Below, piece by piece: positions 17,959 through 27,429 of a stretch of DNA of 64,000 bases. Each line of letters opens with the position of its first letter. Position 1 is the stretch's first letter. A model generated the notes under the pieces. The model ran no database searches and had not been told where the DNA came from. It saw only the letters and a program-made list of their open reading frames with translations. The stretch comes from Agrobacterium larrymoorei (GTDB lineage Bacteria > Pseudomonadota > Alphaproteobacteria > Rhizobiales > Rhizobiaceae): the NCBI RefSeq assembly GCF_030819275.1, contig NZ_JAUTBL010000001.1, positions 558,001 to 622,000 of the forward strand, written 5' to 3'. The translations under genes and the position numbers were made by a program.

Positions 17959-19047
17959 TCAGATGCGGTCTTCCGTTGCCGCATCGAAAAGGGACGCCAT
18001 GGTCATATCGAAACCGAGCTTGACCCTGGTTCCGGGGGCAAAACGCCGATGGCCGCCGACGCGCACCGAGATCGTATGGCCGGCATGTTTCAACCAGATG
18101 AGGTTATCCGCACCCATCGGTTCTTCGATGTCGACTACGGCTTCATGCACCTCGCCGCCGGTAATATCGGCGTCCACACGAATATGCTCGGGGCGAACGC
18201 CGAGAACCGCGGGCCTGCTGGCGCTCAGCGGTGCTAGAGCCTCATAACCGTCGAGGCTGAAGCTGACGCCATTCGTCGTGAAGACAACCTTGCCATCCTT
18301 TTCGACCAGTTCACCCCGCAGGAAGTTCATCGACGGCGAGCCGATGAAGCCCGCGACGAAAAGGTTTTTCGGACGGTTATAGATCGAGACCGGATCATCC
18401 AGCTGCTGGATGACGCCGGCTTTCATGATGGCGATACGGTCGGCCAGTGTCAGCGCCTCGATCTGGTCGTGCGTCACATAGATCATCGTGTTCTTCAGCG
18501 ACTGATGCAGGCGCTTGATTTCCACACGCAGTTCGGAGCGCAGCTTGGCGTCGAGGTTGGACAGCGGTTCGTCGAACAGGAACACATCCACATCTCGTAC
18601 CAGCGCACGGCCAATCGCCACACGCTGACGCTGTCCACCGGACAGTTCGGCAGGCTTGCGCTTCAAGAGAGGCTCGATCTGCAAAATGCCTGCTGCTCTT
18701 TTGACACGACGATCGATCTCGTCCTTCGGCACTTTCGCAACCTGCAAGCCGAAGGACAGGTTCTTCTCCACCGTCATCTGCGGGTAAAGCGCATAGGATT
18801 GGAAGACCATGCCGATGCCACGATCTTTCGGCTCTTCCCAGGTGACGTTGCGATCCTTGATGAAGATTTGGCCTCCGGTCGGCTCCAGAAGTCCGGCGAT
18901 GCAATTGAGCAGAGTGGACTTACCACAGCCGGAGGAGCCGAGAAGAACGAGAAACTCGCCATCATAGATATCGAGATTGAGCGTGGACAGTACGTTGACT
19001 GCGCCGAACGACAGAGACAAATCCCGAATGGAAACGCTTTTATTCAT
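17959..19047 (-). CDS. CUT1 sugar ABC transporter ATPase (UgpC/MalK type)
   Basis: 362 residues. Walker A GSSGCGKST at 37-45, Q-loop in VFQSYALYP, signature LSGGQRQRVAIGRAL, Walker B VFLFDEPLSNLD, H-loop YVTHDQ, then the C-terminal TOBE/MalK domain (LGVRPEHIRV). It energises the two permeases encoded just upstream; ATP-binding subunits of this type are often shared between transporters. The start at 19047 lies four bases past the permease stop region. Confidence 0.92.
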   Translation of the reverse strand: MNKSVSIRDLSLSFGAVNVLSTLNLDIYDGEFLVLLGSSGCGKSTLLNCIAGLLEPTGGQIFIKDRNVTWEEPKDRGIGMVFQSYALYPQMTVEKNLSFGLQVAKVPKDEIDRRVKRAAGILQIEPLLKRKPAELSGGQRQRVAIGRALVRDVDVFLFDEPLSNLDAKLRSELRVEIKRLHQSLKNTMIYVTHDQIEALTLADRIAIMKAGVIQQLDDPVSIYNRPKNLFVAGFIGSPSMNFLRGELVEKDGKVVFTTNGVSFSLDGYEALAPLSASRPAVLGVRPEHIRVDADITGGEVHEAVVDIEEPMGADNLIWLKHAGHTISVRVGGHRRFAPGTRVKLGFDMTMASLFDAATEDRI

Positions 19048-19051
19048 GAAC

Positions 19052-19993
19052 TTACCCTTTGACTGCGCCTGCGGCGATGCCGCGCACAAAAAGTCGGCCT
19101 GAAACGAAGTAAACGAAAAGAGGAACGGCACCCGTCAGCAGCGTTGCAGCCATGTTGACGTTGTATTCCTTCACGCCCTGTACCGAATTGACGATGTTGT
19201 TCAGCTGAACGGTCATCGGATAGTATTCAGGCCTTGTGAACACGACGCCGAAGAGGAAGTCGTTCCAGATGCCCGTGACCTGAAGGATCATGGCGACGAC
19301 GAAGATCGGCATCGACATGGGCAGCATGATGCGGAAATAGATCTGCCAGAAATTGGCGCCATCGATGCGCGCAGCTTTGAAGAGCTCTTCCGGCAGCCCT
19401 GCGAAATAGTTGCGGAACAGCAGGGTCAGGATGGGCATGCCGAAAATGGTATGAACCATGATGAGGCCCGTCAGCGTGCCATAGATGCCCATTTCGCGCA
19501 GCACGATGACGATCGGATAGATCATGACCTGATAGGGAATGAAGGCGCCAATGATCAGGACCGAGAAGAAGAACTCAGAACCCTTGAACTTCCAGTTCGC
19601 CAGCGCATAGCCACTGATCGAGGCAATCAGGATCGAGACGATGGTGGACGGGATCATAATGCGCACGGAATTCCAGAAGCCGCGTGAAAGCCCGTCGCAA
19701 TTAAGCCCGGTGCAGGCATTCGCCCAGGCCTTGACCCACGGCTCGAAGGTGATTTCCACCGGCGGCGCGAAGATATTGCCGAGACGGATCTCCGGCATGC
19801 CCTTCAGCGAGGTCACGACCATGACGTAAAGCGGCAGGAGATAATAGAGCGCTGCGACGATCAGCGTACCATAAAGGATGATGTTGCGGCGAGACAGCGT
19901 CTTGCGGGGTTTACGACCGCGAGGGCCGCTCAACTGATCCGAGACGGCATCGGCACCGGCAGCGACTGTGTTGAGAGTGCTGATGTTAGCCAC
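19052..19993 (-). CDS. CUT1 sugar ABC transporter permease (MalG type)
   Basis: 313 residues, six membrane segments. The EAA loop is EELFKAARIDGANFWQIY. The long periplasmic loop after TM1 is usual in this subgroup. I chose GTG at 19993, overlapping the previous gene's stop by eight bases with a G-rich stretch upstream; an ATG at 20044 would add 17 residues read from inside the partner gene. The protein pairs with the MalF-type permease upstream. Confidence 0.9.
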   Translation of the reverse strand: MANISTLNTVAAGADAVSDQLSGPRGRKPRKTLSRRNIILYGTLIVAALYYLLPLYVMVVTSLKGMPEIRLGNIFAPPVEITFEPWVKAWANACTGLNCDGLSRGFWNSVRIMIPSTIVSILIASISGYALANWKFKGSEFFFSVLIIGAFIPYQVMIYPIVIVLREMGIYGTLTGLIMVHTIFGMPILTLLFRNYFAGLPEELFKAARIDGANFWQIYFRIMLPMSMPIFVVAMILQVTGIWNDFLFGVVFTRPEYYPMTVQLNNIVNSVQGVKEYNVNMAATLLTGAVPLFVYFVSGRLFVRGIAAGAVKG

Positions 19994-20888
19994 GCTTGCG
20001 CCCCCCGAATTCGAGATAGGCCCATGGAACGATGATGATGGCAACGGTGAGCAGCATCATGGTGGAGGCAGCGAAGCCCTGCCCCAGATTCTGGGCCTGG
20101 AACATGTAGTCATAGACGTATTTCGCCGGAACTTCCGAGGCGATGCCGGGACCACCGCTCGTCTGTGCGACGACGAGGTCGTAGACCTTGACGATGCCGC
20201 TGGCGATAATTACGAGCGTGGTGATGAAGACCGGGCGCATCATCGGAATGACGATGAGCAGGTACGTTTTCCACATGGGGATACCGTCCACACGCGCTGA
20301 CTTCCAGATATCCTCATCGATGCCGCGCAGTCCTGCGAGCATCAGGCACATAACGAGGCCCGTGCCCTGCCAGAGCGCCGCGATCAGGATACCATAGATG
20401 ACGATCTGCGAGTTATAGAGCGGATCGAAGGTAAAGCTTTCCCAGCCGAGCGAACGGACAACCGACTGAATGCCGAACTCCGGGTTAAGCAGCCACTGCC
20501 AGACGAGGCCCGTTACAATGAAAGACAGGGCAAAGGGGTAAAGGAAGATCGTTCTGAACGTGTTCTCGAAGCGGATCTTCTGATCCATCAGTGCGGCGAG
20601 CAGGAAGCCAATTACCAGACTGAAGATCAGCGACAAGACACCGTAAATGGCGAGGTTCTGGATCGAAACGATCCAGCGTGGCGCAGCCCACAGACGCTCA
20701 TACTGATCGAATCCGACAAAGGTCGTTCTCGGCAGGAGCTTGGAGTTTGTGAATGAATAAACAATCGTCCAGATCGTACCGCCAAGAAAAATGACCATCG
20801 ACGTCAGGATCAATGGGATGGAGGCAATCTTGGAATTAAGATTGCGAAATAGCTGGTTTGGACGTCCCGAATGGCTCTTTACTGCCAT
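19986..20888 (-). CDS. CUT1 sugar ABC transporter permease (MalF type)
   Basis: 300 residues with six membrane segments (first at about 25-45). The EAA loop is DEDIWKSARVDGIPMWKTY. The ATG at 20888 has AGGAGGG five bases upstream. A 139-base gap with a strong hairpin separates it from the binding protein gene, a common way to keep the binding protein in excess over the membrane parts. Confidence 0.9.
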   Translation of the reverse strand: MAVKSHSGRPNQLFRNLNSKIASIPLILTSMVIFLGGTIWTIVYSFTNSKLLPRTTFVGFDQYERLWAAPRWIVSIQNLAIYGVLSLIFSLVIGFLLAALMDQKIRFENTFRTIFLYPFALSFIVTGLVWQWLLNPEFGIQSVVRSLGWESFTFDPLYNSQIVIYGILIAALWQGTGLVMCLMLAGLRGIDEDIWKSARVDGIPMWKTYLLIVIPMMRPVFITTLVIIASGIVKVYDLVVAQTSGGPGIASEVPAKYVYDYMFQAQNLGQGFAASTMMLLTVAIIIVPWAYLEFGGRKRG

Positions 20889-20986
20889 ATGCCCTCCTAT
20901 CAATCGTTGCTTCGGACATCTGGCGAGCAATGCTGCAAAGATATCCGGTCAGGCACGATCTCCTGCGCCTGTCGAAGTGTCGCGAG

Positions 20987-21011
20987 ATCGGCGGGCGGTA
21001 AACCCGCCGAT
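20987..21011 (-). terminator. Hairpin just after the sugar-binding protein gene
   Basis: ATCGGCGGG and CCCGCCGAT form a perfect nine-pair stem with a seven-base loop, starting 17 bases past the binding-protein stop. There is no T run, so it is more likely a processing or partial-termination signal inside the operon than a full terminator. Confidence 0.55.
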
Positions 21012-21027
21012 GCCTTGCGATTGATAA

Positions 21028-22263
21028 TCAGTCTGCCGAAGAGATGATGTCCGCGAAGCGCTTCTGCGCCTGCTCTGCGGTCAGCGACTCGTTGGCAAAG
21101 AACTCCGCCATCAGGTCTTCCTTCTGCTTCTGCGAGTCGGCCGAGATCAGCTGGTCGGTGCTGGTCAGCGCGTTGCCCTTGCCGAGAATGGCAAGACCCT
21201 TTTTCATGCAGTCATTGGCTGCATTGAGATCGACGTCCCCACGGATCGGAAGAGAGCCCTTTTTCAAGTTGAAGGCAACCTGCGTCTTGGGATCGACGAT
21301 CGTCTCGGCTAGCACCTCCTGCGCCTTGGACTTGGCTTCATCCTTCAAGAGCGGGAAGTAGAAGGCGTCGCCACCGGTCGTGAGATATTCGTTGAGACCA
21401 AGCCCCGGGAGGCAGGAATAATCCGTCCCGGCTTTCTGGCCGGCAAGCTGGAACTCACCCTGCGCCCAGTCACCCATGACCTGACCACCAGCCTTGCCGG
21501 TGATGACCATGTTGGTGGCCTGGTTCCAATCCTGAACATTAGAGCCCTTGGCAAGCTTGCGGGCAGCATCGGCGGCAGCGAAGATCTTCGCCATTTCCGG
21601 TCCGGCAGCAGCCTCCGCATCCTTGTCCTTATAGACCTTTTCATAGAGATCCTTGCCGCCGAGCGACAGGACAAGAGTATCGAACAAGCCATTGGCCTGC
21701 CACGCCTGACCGCCAAGGGCCAGCGGCTGGATGCCCGCCTTCTGAAGTGCCGGACCTGCTGCGATGAACTCGTTCCAGTTCTTCGGAACGTCGACACCAG
21801 CCTTCTTGAAGGCTTCATTGGAAAGCCACAGCCACTGCCAGGAGTGGATGTTCACCGGCGCGCAATAGATCTTGCCATCGATGGTGCAGCTGTCGAGCAG
21901 GCTTGCGGGTTTGATGACCTCTTTCCACTTGCCCTTTGTGGCAACATCGGTGAGATCGCGCATCAGACCGGCCTGAACGAGCTCTTCAGCCTGCCGTCCG
22001 TGGTTGAACTGCGTGGCGCCCATCGGGTCGCCGCCAGTAATACGGCTGATCATGATCGGGCGGGCAGTGCCGCCGGAACCCGCAATCGCGCCATCCACCC
22101 ACTTATTTCCAGTTGCATCAAATGCTTTCGCCAGTTCGGCCACCGCAGCAGCTTCGCCGCCCGATGTCCACCAATGCGTTACTTCAAGATCTGTCGCTCC
22201 GGCTATACCCGCCGGCAGCATAACACTTGCCGCCAAAGCGGTCAGGATAGAACGAATGCGCAT
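21028..22263 (-). CDS. Sugar ABC transporter substrate-binding protein (glucose/mannose type)
   Basis: 411 residues with a signal peptide (to about 23, IAGATD). The mature start LEVTHWWTSGGEAAAVAEL and the segments ITGGDPMGATQFNHG and GLFDTLVLSLGG resemble CUT1 binding proteins for glucose/mannose found in Pseudomonas and Thermus. It captures a sugar in the periplasm for the two permeases downstream. The start has GGGAGGAG six bases upstream. First gene of the six-gene operon. Substrate by resemblance only. Confidence 0.88.
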   Translation of the reverse strand: MRIRSILTALAASVMLPAGIAGATDLEVTHWWTSGGEAAAVAELAKAFDATGNKWVDGAIAGSGGTARPIMISRITGGDPMGATQFNHGRQAEELVQAGLMRDLTDVATKGKWKEVIKPASLLDSCTIDGKIYCAPVNIHSWQWLWLSNEAFKKAGVDVPKNWNEFIAAGPALQKAGIQPLALGGQAWQANGLFDTLVLSLGGKDLYEKVYKDKDAEAAAGPEMAKIFAAADAARKLAKGSNVQDWNQATNMVITGKAGGQVMGDWAQGEFQLAGQKAGTDYSCLPGLGLNEYLTTGGDAFYFPLLKDEAKSKAQEVLAETIVDPKTQVAFNLKKGSLPIRGDVDLNAANDCMKKGLAILGKGNALTSTDQLISADSQKQKEDLMAEFFANESLTAEQAQKRFADIISSAD

Positions 22264-22904
22264 GAGTCTCCTCCCTCACTGAAACGTTGCCGTAAGACCG
22301 TATGCGAATCATATTCATTGTGCAACCGGGCACGACACGAAATTTTAATCCTTTAATATATTCATTAATTTCAGATACTTAATGAATGATCAGGCGAAGC
22401 ATTCAGATAGAATCTGCGGGAATGAACGCTCCGCGCCTGTGAGTCCGCCCTCTGGCAACGGCGCGTTGCTAAATTGGATCGCGTGCGCGATACTACTTCA
22501 AGCATAAAATATATAACCAAATAAAAAAGCCTTCTCAATATGACGCAATGCTCATAAATATTTTCGAAATGCGCTTATACTTCCATCCTTGACGTCGGCG
22601 TATTAAGACCCGCGAAAACCTATTTGCGTATTGTCAAATATAAACTCAAATCCTTTTATCTATTGATGTTTTTCGCTTGGAAATAAAAAACCCCTTGGAT
22701 CGCCTTTTAACGCGACTTTAACCATCGTTATATTAAATACCTTTTTGACAGCCGCACCTCGATCCCGTGTTTTCCCGACATTGTGAATTGCAGGGGACGG
22801 TCGCAGTGGGCGCATGACGCAAGCCCAATCTCCCAAATGTCCTCATCATTAAGAACGCCCGCTCCGGCCTCAAAACCGAAGAACGGAATGCTGTTCCCTG
22901 TCGA
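22264..22904. other. 641-base AT-rich divergent intergenic region
   Basis: It separates the sugar transporter operon from the chemosensory operon and is clearly more AT-rich than its neighbours. It holds an inverted repeat at 22360-22387 on the transporter side. On the other side a TTGACA (22745-22750), 17 bases, then TGTTTT could be a weak promoter for the chemosensory genes. I see no convincing gene; a minus-strand open frame at 22728-22970 overlaps the real start of the next gene. Confidence 0.6.
22360..22387. promoter_or_regulatory. Inverted repeat, possible operator of the sugar operon
   Basis: ATTCATTAA and TTAATGAAT are perfect inverted arms separated by ten bases, about 100 bases before the binding protein ATG. 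A two-fold symmetric site with arms 19 bases centre to centre would suit a dimeric regulator. No regulator gene is adjacent. Confidence 0.4.
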
Positions 22905-22919
22905 ATGCCTGGAGCCACG

Positions 22920-24050
22920 GTGAAGGTAGTACTCGTAGACGATAGCCGGTCCGCACTCTTTGCTCTTCAATCATCGTTGAGCAATATTGAGGGTATTAAA
23001 CTTATTACATTTACGGCGCCGGACGAAGCGCTGACATATTGTCTCGCCAATCCTGTCGATCTGCTTTTCATCGACTATATGATGCCAGGCCATACGGGCA
23101 TCGACATTATTAAGGCACTGAAGCAGTCGCCCGATTATGACCTCGTGCCAATCGTCATGGTGACTGCGGAACGACAGCGCGAAGTGCTGATTGCCGCTAT
23201 CGAGGCGGGCGCGACAGAGTTCGTATCCAAGCCCTTCGATGCAATCGAACTTCAAGCTCGCGCCACCAATCTGGTGCAGCTCCGCAAAGCCCATCTGGAA
23301 CTCTCGCGTCAAGCCGCCCGGCTTGAAGAAGAGGTGGCGCACGCCACGCAGGAAGTCGTTTCGCGTGAAGAAGAAATTATTTGGCGCCTTGCACGAGCGA
23401 TCGAGTTTCGCGACGGCGCCACCGGTGACCATATCTCTCGCGTAGCCAAAATCAGCCAGTTGATTGCGGCCGATCTCGGCCTCGATAAAGAAACCTGCCG
23501 GATGATCTATCTCGTGGCGCCGCTTCATGATGTCGGCAAGATCGGTATTGCCGACTGTATTCTGCAGAAGCCCGGCAAACTGACGTCCGACGAAATTGCG
23601 GAAATGCGCAAGCATGTGGAGTTCGGCGTCAGCCTTCTCGGCAATGGCACGTCGCGCCTCCTGCAGGTTGCCGAAGCGATCGCAGGCGGCCATCACGAGA
23701 AATGGGATGGCACTGGGTATCCCAACGGCCTTAAGGGCAAGGACATCCCACTCGTCGCACGGATCGTCGCGGTCGCAGATGTCTTCGAGGCACTGTGTAC
23801 CGAACGTCCCTACAAAAAGGCGTGGGCAATCGATGCTGCCAGAGACCACATCCGCGAAAACAGCGGATTGCACTTCGATCCCGACTGCGTCGCAGCCTTT
23901 GATCGGCAGTGGCCCGCCATCCAGAAACTGATGACGCATGTCAACAAGGCGCATGTCGAGCCGCCGGCCCTGGCCGTCAGCCTCGACGACACTCTTTCTC
24001 TTTCGCCCAAGGGGCGCGTTCCAACCGAAAACACCCAGGAAAGCCGATGA
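22920..24050 (+). CDS. Response regulator with HD-GYP c-di-GMP phosphodiesterase output
   Basis: About 376 residues (381 if the ATG at 22905 is used). I prefer GTG at 22920, which has GGAG five bases upstream. Numbered from the ATG: receiver 6-120 with D57 (LLFIDYMMPG) and K109, coiled coil 128-158, HD-GYP domain from 160 with H208-D209 in HDVGKIG and HHEKWDGTGYP (263-273). All metal ligands are present, so it should hydrolyse cyclic di-GMP when phosphorylated, possibly by the CheA of this cluster. First gene of the chemosensory operon; it overlaps the STAS gene (ATGA). Confidence 0.9.
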   Translation: MKVVLVDDSRSALFALQSSLSNIEGIKLITFTAPDEALTYCLANPVDLLFIDYMMPGHTGIDIIKALKQSPDYDLVPIVMVTAERQREVLIAAIEAGATEFVSKPFDAIELQARATNLVQLRKAHLELSRQAARLEEEVAHATQEVVSREEEIIWRLARAIEFRDGATGDHISRVAKISQLIAADLGLDKETCRMIYLVAPLHDVGKIGIADCILQKPGKLTSDEIAEMRKHVEFGVSLLGNGTSRLLQVAEAIAGGHHEKWDGTGYPNGLKGKDIPLVARIVAVADVFEALCTERPYKKAWAIDAARDHIRENSGLHFDPDCVAAFDRQWPAIQKLMTHVNKAHVEPPALAVSLDDTLSLSPKGRVPTENTQESR

Positions 24051-24358
24051 CCCCTGAAACAGTCACTCTTCCCTCGTCCCTCTCTATAAGGGGGATCGCC
24101 GCGATCCACGAGACCCTTCTTTCCGCTTTTCAGGAAAGCAGCGCGGTTGTGCTGGATATACCAGAGGACGCATCCGTCGATCTAAGTTTCCTTCAACTTG
24201 TTGAATCGTCCCGTCTTTACGCCCGGGAGCAGGGCAAATTCATCACTTTAAAAAAGCCAGCAGGCCAAAGCGTCATGGAAACGCTGGGGCGAGCCGGCTT
24301 TCTTGAGAACATGGACGAGGCTTCGCGCCTCTTCTGGCTGCATGGAAAGGACATTTAA
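24047..24358 (+). CDS. STAS domain protein
   Basis: 103 residues, one STAS domain (anti-sigma antagonist fold): VVLDIPEDASVDLSFLQLVESS, shown here only in outline, and ITLKKPAGQSVMETLGRAGF. At the site where SpoIIAA carries its phospho-serine, the order is Asp-Leu-Ser-Phe-Leu, so Ser may be phosphorylated. Stand-alone STAS proteins occur in some chemotaxis operons next to CheY/CheA; their role is not established. It overlaps the gene before and touches cheY after it (TAA then ATG with no gap). Confidence 0.8.
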   Translation: MTPETVTLPSSLSIRGIAAIHETLLSAFQESSAVVLDIPEDASVDLSFLQLVESSRLYAREQGKFITLKKPAGQSVMETLGRAGFLENMDEASRLFWLHGKDI

Positions 24359-24727
24359 ATGAGCGCCAACATTCTTACCGTGGACGATTCCGCAAGCATT
24401 CGCATGACGACGAAGATTGCCCTGACTAACGCCGGCTACCAGGTAACCGAGGCTGTCGATGGGGCTGACGGACTTGCGAAAGCGAAAAGCGCTCCCTTCG
24501 ATCTCATCGTCACCGACCTCAACATGCCGAACATGAACGGTTTGGAGATGATAGAATCGCTGCGTCAGTCTCCAGCCCACACCGGCGTGCCGATCATCTT
24601 TTTGACGACGGAGTCCGATGCCGACATGAAGGCGCGCGCCAAGGCAGCCGGCGCTACCGGCTGGGTTACCAAGCCGTTCGACCCGGAAAATCTCGTCAAG
24701 ATTGTCAGAAAGGTACTCGGTAAATGA
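24359..24727 (+). CDS. cheY: CheY-type single-domain response regulator
   Basis: 122 residues. D9-D10, phospho-acceptor D53 (IVTDLNMPNMNG), T83 and K105 (VTKPFD) are all present. No output domain. It belongs to the CheY group encoded directly before cheA (ATGA overlap), and should take phosphate from that CheA. Whether it acts on the flagellar motor or on another target is open. Confidence 0.9.
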   Translation: MSANILTVDDSASIRMTTKIALTNAGYQVTEAVDGADGLAKAKSAPFDLIVTDLNMPNMNGLEMIESLRQSPAHTGVPIIFLTTESDADMKARAKAAGATGWVTKPFDPENLVKIVRKVLGK

Positions 24728-26721
24728 CGCTGCTGGACCCTATTCAGGTTTTCAGGACTGAAGCCGCAGAGCTTTTCGAGCAGATCGAAAGCGGGCTTCT
24801 CGACCTTTTGCATGATCTATCCAATCAAAGTCAGATTGATGCCGTGTTTCGCGGTCTGCATACCTTAAAAGGGTCCGGCGCAATGTTCGGCTTCGAGGCG
24901 CTCGCTGCCTTTACCCACCATTGCGAAACGGCCTTCGACCGCGTTCGCAAGGGCGAAGTTCCCGCCACCAGCGAATTGATCGCTGCAGTCCTGGAAGCTC
25001 AGGACCATATGCGCCGCCTGGTGGACAACCCTGCGACTGCTTTTCCCGAAACCGGTGAGCGGTTGCTGGCCAAATTGCAGGCGGCCGTCGGTGAAGGCGC
25101 CGGCAGCAAGGCTGTTGCTCCATCGGTTTCAAAGGCGACCGCTGCTGTTACCGAGCCGAAAACCTCTGGTGCGACCTGGACCATCAAATTCCGCCTTCCT
25201 GAGAACGCCATGGCGAATGGCACCAACCCGCTCGGCCTGCTCAATGAGTTGACCGAACTCGGCGAGTGCACCGTCGTCGCCAACACAGGTGCCATTCCTC
25301 CTCTTGGAGAAATCGATCCGACGCAGCTTTATGTCGGCTGGTCCGTAACCCTGACCACCGAACAGCCCCGTTCCGCCATCGACGATGTCTTCATCTTCGT
25401 CATGGACGACATGGAGCTCGAGATCACGAAGGTGGAGGACGCTACGGCTTCCCAGGAAATCGTGCCACCTCCTTCTCCTGTCGAGGAAGCCGCCAAGGCC
25501 AATCCTCAGCTTGTCCAGGCAGCCACGGATGGCAAGCAGGGGAGAGCTGCAGAGAATGTACGCGTCCCCGCTGAACGGCTCGATGAGTTGATGGACCGCG
25601 TCGGCGAGCTGGTTATCGCCCAGTCGCGTTTGTCGCAGCTTGCCAATACCAGTGTCGACATTCATCTGCGTGCTGTCTCAGAAGATGTAGAGCGTCTTTC
25701 GGGCGAGCTTCGCGACACGATGATGGTCCTGCGCATGGTTCCCATCGCCCAGCTATTTAGCCGCTTCCGCCGCCTGACACATGATCTGGCGCGCGAAACC
25801 GGCAAGCAGATCGAGCTGATCACCGAGGGCGAAAGCACTGAAGTGGACAAGGCCGTGATCGAACGGCTTGCCGATCCGCTCGTCCACCTTGTGCGCAACT
25901 CCTGCGATCACGGCCTGGAAACACCGGAAGAACGCATTGCTGCTGGCAAGGACCCAGTCGGACATGTTTCGCTTGTCGCACGCCAGACCGGTGGTGACGT
26001 CATCATCACGATCAAGGACGACGGTCGCGGCATCAACCGTGAGCGGGTTCGCGCCAAGGCGGAATCTTCCGGGCTCGTGGCACCGGGCGCAAGCCTGACA
26101 GATCAAGAACTCCTGCAGATGATTTTCGAGCCAGGCTTCTCGACAGCAGCTCAGGTCACGAACCTCTCAGGGCGCGGCGTCGGCATGGATGTCGTCAAAA
26201 AGACAATCGAGGCGCTTCGCGGCACGATCAACATCACCAGTGCTCCGGGCGCAGGCTCGGAAGTGTCACTCGCCATTCCGCTCACACTTGCCATCATCGA
26301 CGGCCTGCTCGTTCGTGTCGGCCATGGCTGCTACGTCATTCCGCTCTCGGCAGTCGAAGAGTGCCTGGAACTGTCGCCGGAAGACGACGTCAAATCTCGC
26401 GGTCGGTCCTTCATTTCGCTGCGCGAAAGCCTGGTACCGTTCATCCGCCTGCGTGAGCTTTTCCAGAGCGGCACCAAGCCGGACCAGTTCCAGAAGGTGG
26501 TAGTCATTTCCACCGGTTCGGAACGTGTCGGATTGGTCGTCGACCAGATCATCGGCGATCACCAGACCGTCATCAAAGCCATGTCCAAGCTGCACCATGA
26601 TGTCGCGACCTTCTCCGGCGCCACCATCCTTGGAGACGGCAGCGTCGCTCTCATTCTCGACGTCGCACATCTGGTTGCGGCAGGGCAGCAACAGGAGGCG
26701 CAGATGCGCATTGCCGGATGA
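24724..26721 (+). CDS. cheA: Chemotaxis histidine kinase CheA
   Basis: 665 residues. P1 Hpt domain with His46 (HTLKGSGAMFGF); a regulator-binding region at about 155-245; P3 dimerisation from about 280 (VPAERLDELMDRVGELVIAQ); P4 ATPase with HLVRNSCDHGLE, DDGRGIN and GRGVGMDVVK; P5 CheW-like domain to the end. It phosphorylates CheY and CheB, and probably the HD-GYP regulator, under receptor control. Both ends are coupled by ATGA overlaps to cheY and cheW. Confidence 0.95.
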   Translation: MTLLDPIQVFRTEAAELFEQIESGLLDLLHDLSNQSQIDAVFRGLHTLKGSGAMFGFEALAAFTHHCETAFDRVRKGEVPATSELIAAVLEAQDHMRRLVDNPATAFPETGERLLAKLQAAVGEGAGSKAVAPSVSKATAAVTEPKTSGATWTIKFRLPENAMANGTNPLGLLNELTELGECTVVANTGAIPPLGEIDPTQLYVGWSVTLTTEQPRSAIDDVFIFVMDDMELEITKVEDATASQEIVPPPSPVEEAAKANPQLVQAATDGKQGRAAENVRVPAERLDELMDRVGELVIAQSRLSQLANTSVDIHLRAVSEDVERLSGELRDTMMVLRMVPIAQLFSRFRRLTHDLARETGKQIELITEGESTEVDKAVIERLADPLVHLVRNSCDHGLETPEERIAAGKDPVGHVSLVARQTGGDVIITIKDDGRGINRERVRAKAESSGLVAPGASLTDQELLQMIFEPGFSTAAQVTNLSGRGVGMDVVKKTIEALRGTINITSAPGAGSEVSLAIPLTLAIIDGLLVRVGHGCYVIPLSAVEECLELSPEDDVKSRGRSFISLRESLVPFIRLRELFQSGTKPDQFQKVVVISTGSERVGLVVDQIIGDHQTVIKAMSKLHHDVATFSGATILGDGSVALILDVAHLVAAGQQQEAQMRIAG

Positions 26722-27260
26722 ACCAGCCGCTTTTGAAACAGCCCGAGGACTTCTGGGCAGAACGCCAAGACATTGAAGTTCTAACCTTTTCGATCGAAGG
26801 CGAGACCTTTGCGATCGAGGCCGCACAGGTTCAGGAAATACTCGACCTTCTGCCCGAAACGGCCGTTCCGGGCGCCAAGGCTTTCGTGTCCAGCGTCATC
26901 AATTTTCGCGGCAAGGTCATTCCGCTGGCAGACATCCGTCTCGCCTTCGGCATGCATGCGGCGGAAAAGACCATCGACAGCCGCATCATCGTCATCGAGC
27001 TTTCTCTGGAGGGTGAGCAGACGCTGGTCGGGCTTAGAACCGACAAGGTCTACGAAGTGACGACCTTCTCCAAGTCCGCCAGCGAACCGCCGCCCAGCGT
27101 CGGCATGCGGTGGCGGCCAGACTACATCAATTGCCTGATCAAGCGCGGGTCCGAGTTCGTCATCATGCCGAACCTGATCGCGATCTTCTCGGCGCAGCGC
27201 GAGGGCATGCCCGGAAAGACAATCGCTCAGGGCAATGTCGTGGAATTGGGAAAAGTATGA
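26718..27260 (+). CDS. cheW: Chemotaxis adaptor CheW (first copy)
   Basis: 180 residues, SH3-like CheW fold: LTFSIEGETFAIEAAQVQEIL, given here as its start, then GAKAFVSSVINFRGKVIPLADIR with the conserved NFRG-type turn. It links CheA to the receptors. A roughly 15-residue N-terminal arm and a C-terminal tail extend beyond the usual domain. It overlaps cheA. A second, shorter CheW is encoded after the receptors. Confidence 0.92.
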   Translation: MNQPLLKQPEDFWAERQDIEVLTFSIEGETFAIEAAQVQEILDLLPETAVPGAKAFVSSVINFRGKVIPLADIRLAFGMHAAEKTIDSRIIVIELSLEGEQTLVGLRTDKVYEVTTFSKSASEPPPSVGMRWRPDYINCLIKRGSEFVIMPNLIAIFSAQREGMPGKTIAQGNVVELGKV

Positions 27261-27318
27261 CCCTCTCCGTCGAGGGGGATCGACGGTCAAGAGGATGCCG
27301 AAAGGCTTGAGCGCAAAT

Positions 27319-27344
27319 ATCATTCGCCCGCCCGGGCGGATGAT
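27319..27344 (+). terminator. Hairpin between cheW and the first receptor gene
   Basis: ATCATTCGCCCG and CGGGCGGATGAT pair with one mismatch over 12 positions around a two-base centre. It lies 58 bases after cheW and 85 bases before the receptor start. There is no T run. Confidence 0.5.
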
Positions 27345-27429
27345 AACGAACGACACCGCGAACTGAAAGAAAATGGATCTTTTGGCCAGCAAACACTGAT
27401 GCGCCTTGTGCATCACTTACGGGGGCAAA

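Noticed and set aside
22728..22970. Minus-strand open frame of 80 codons before the chemosensory operon
   Set aside because: It overlaps the start of the HD-GYP gene on the other strand, has no ribosome site and no recognisable features.
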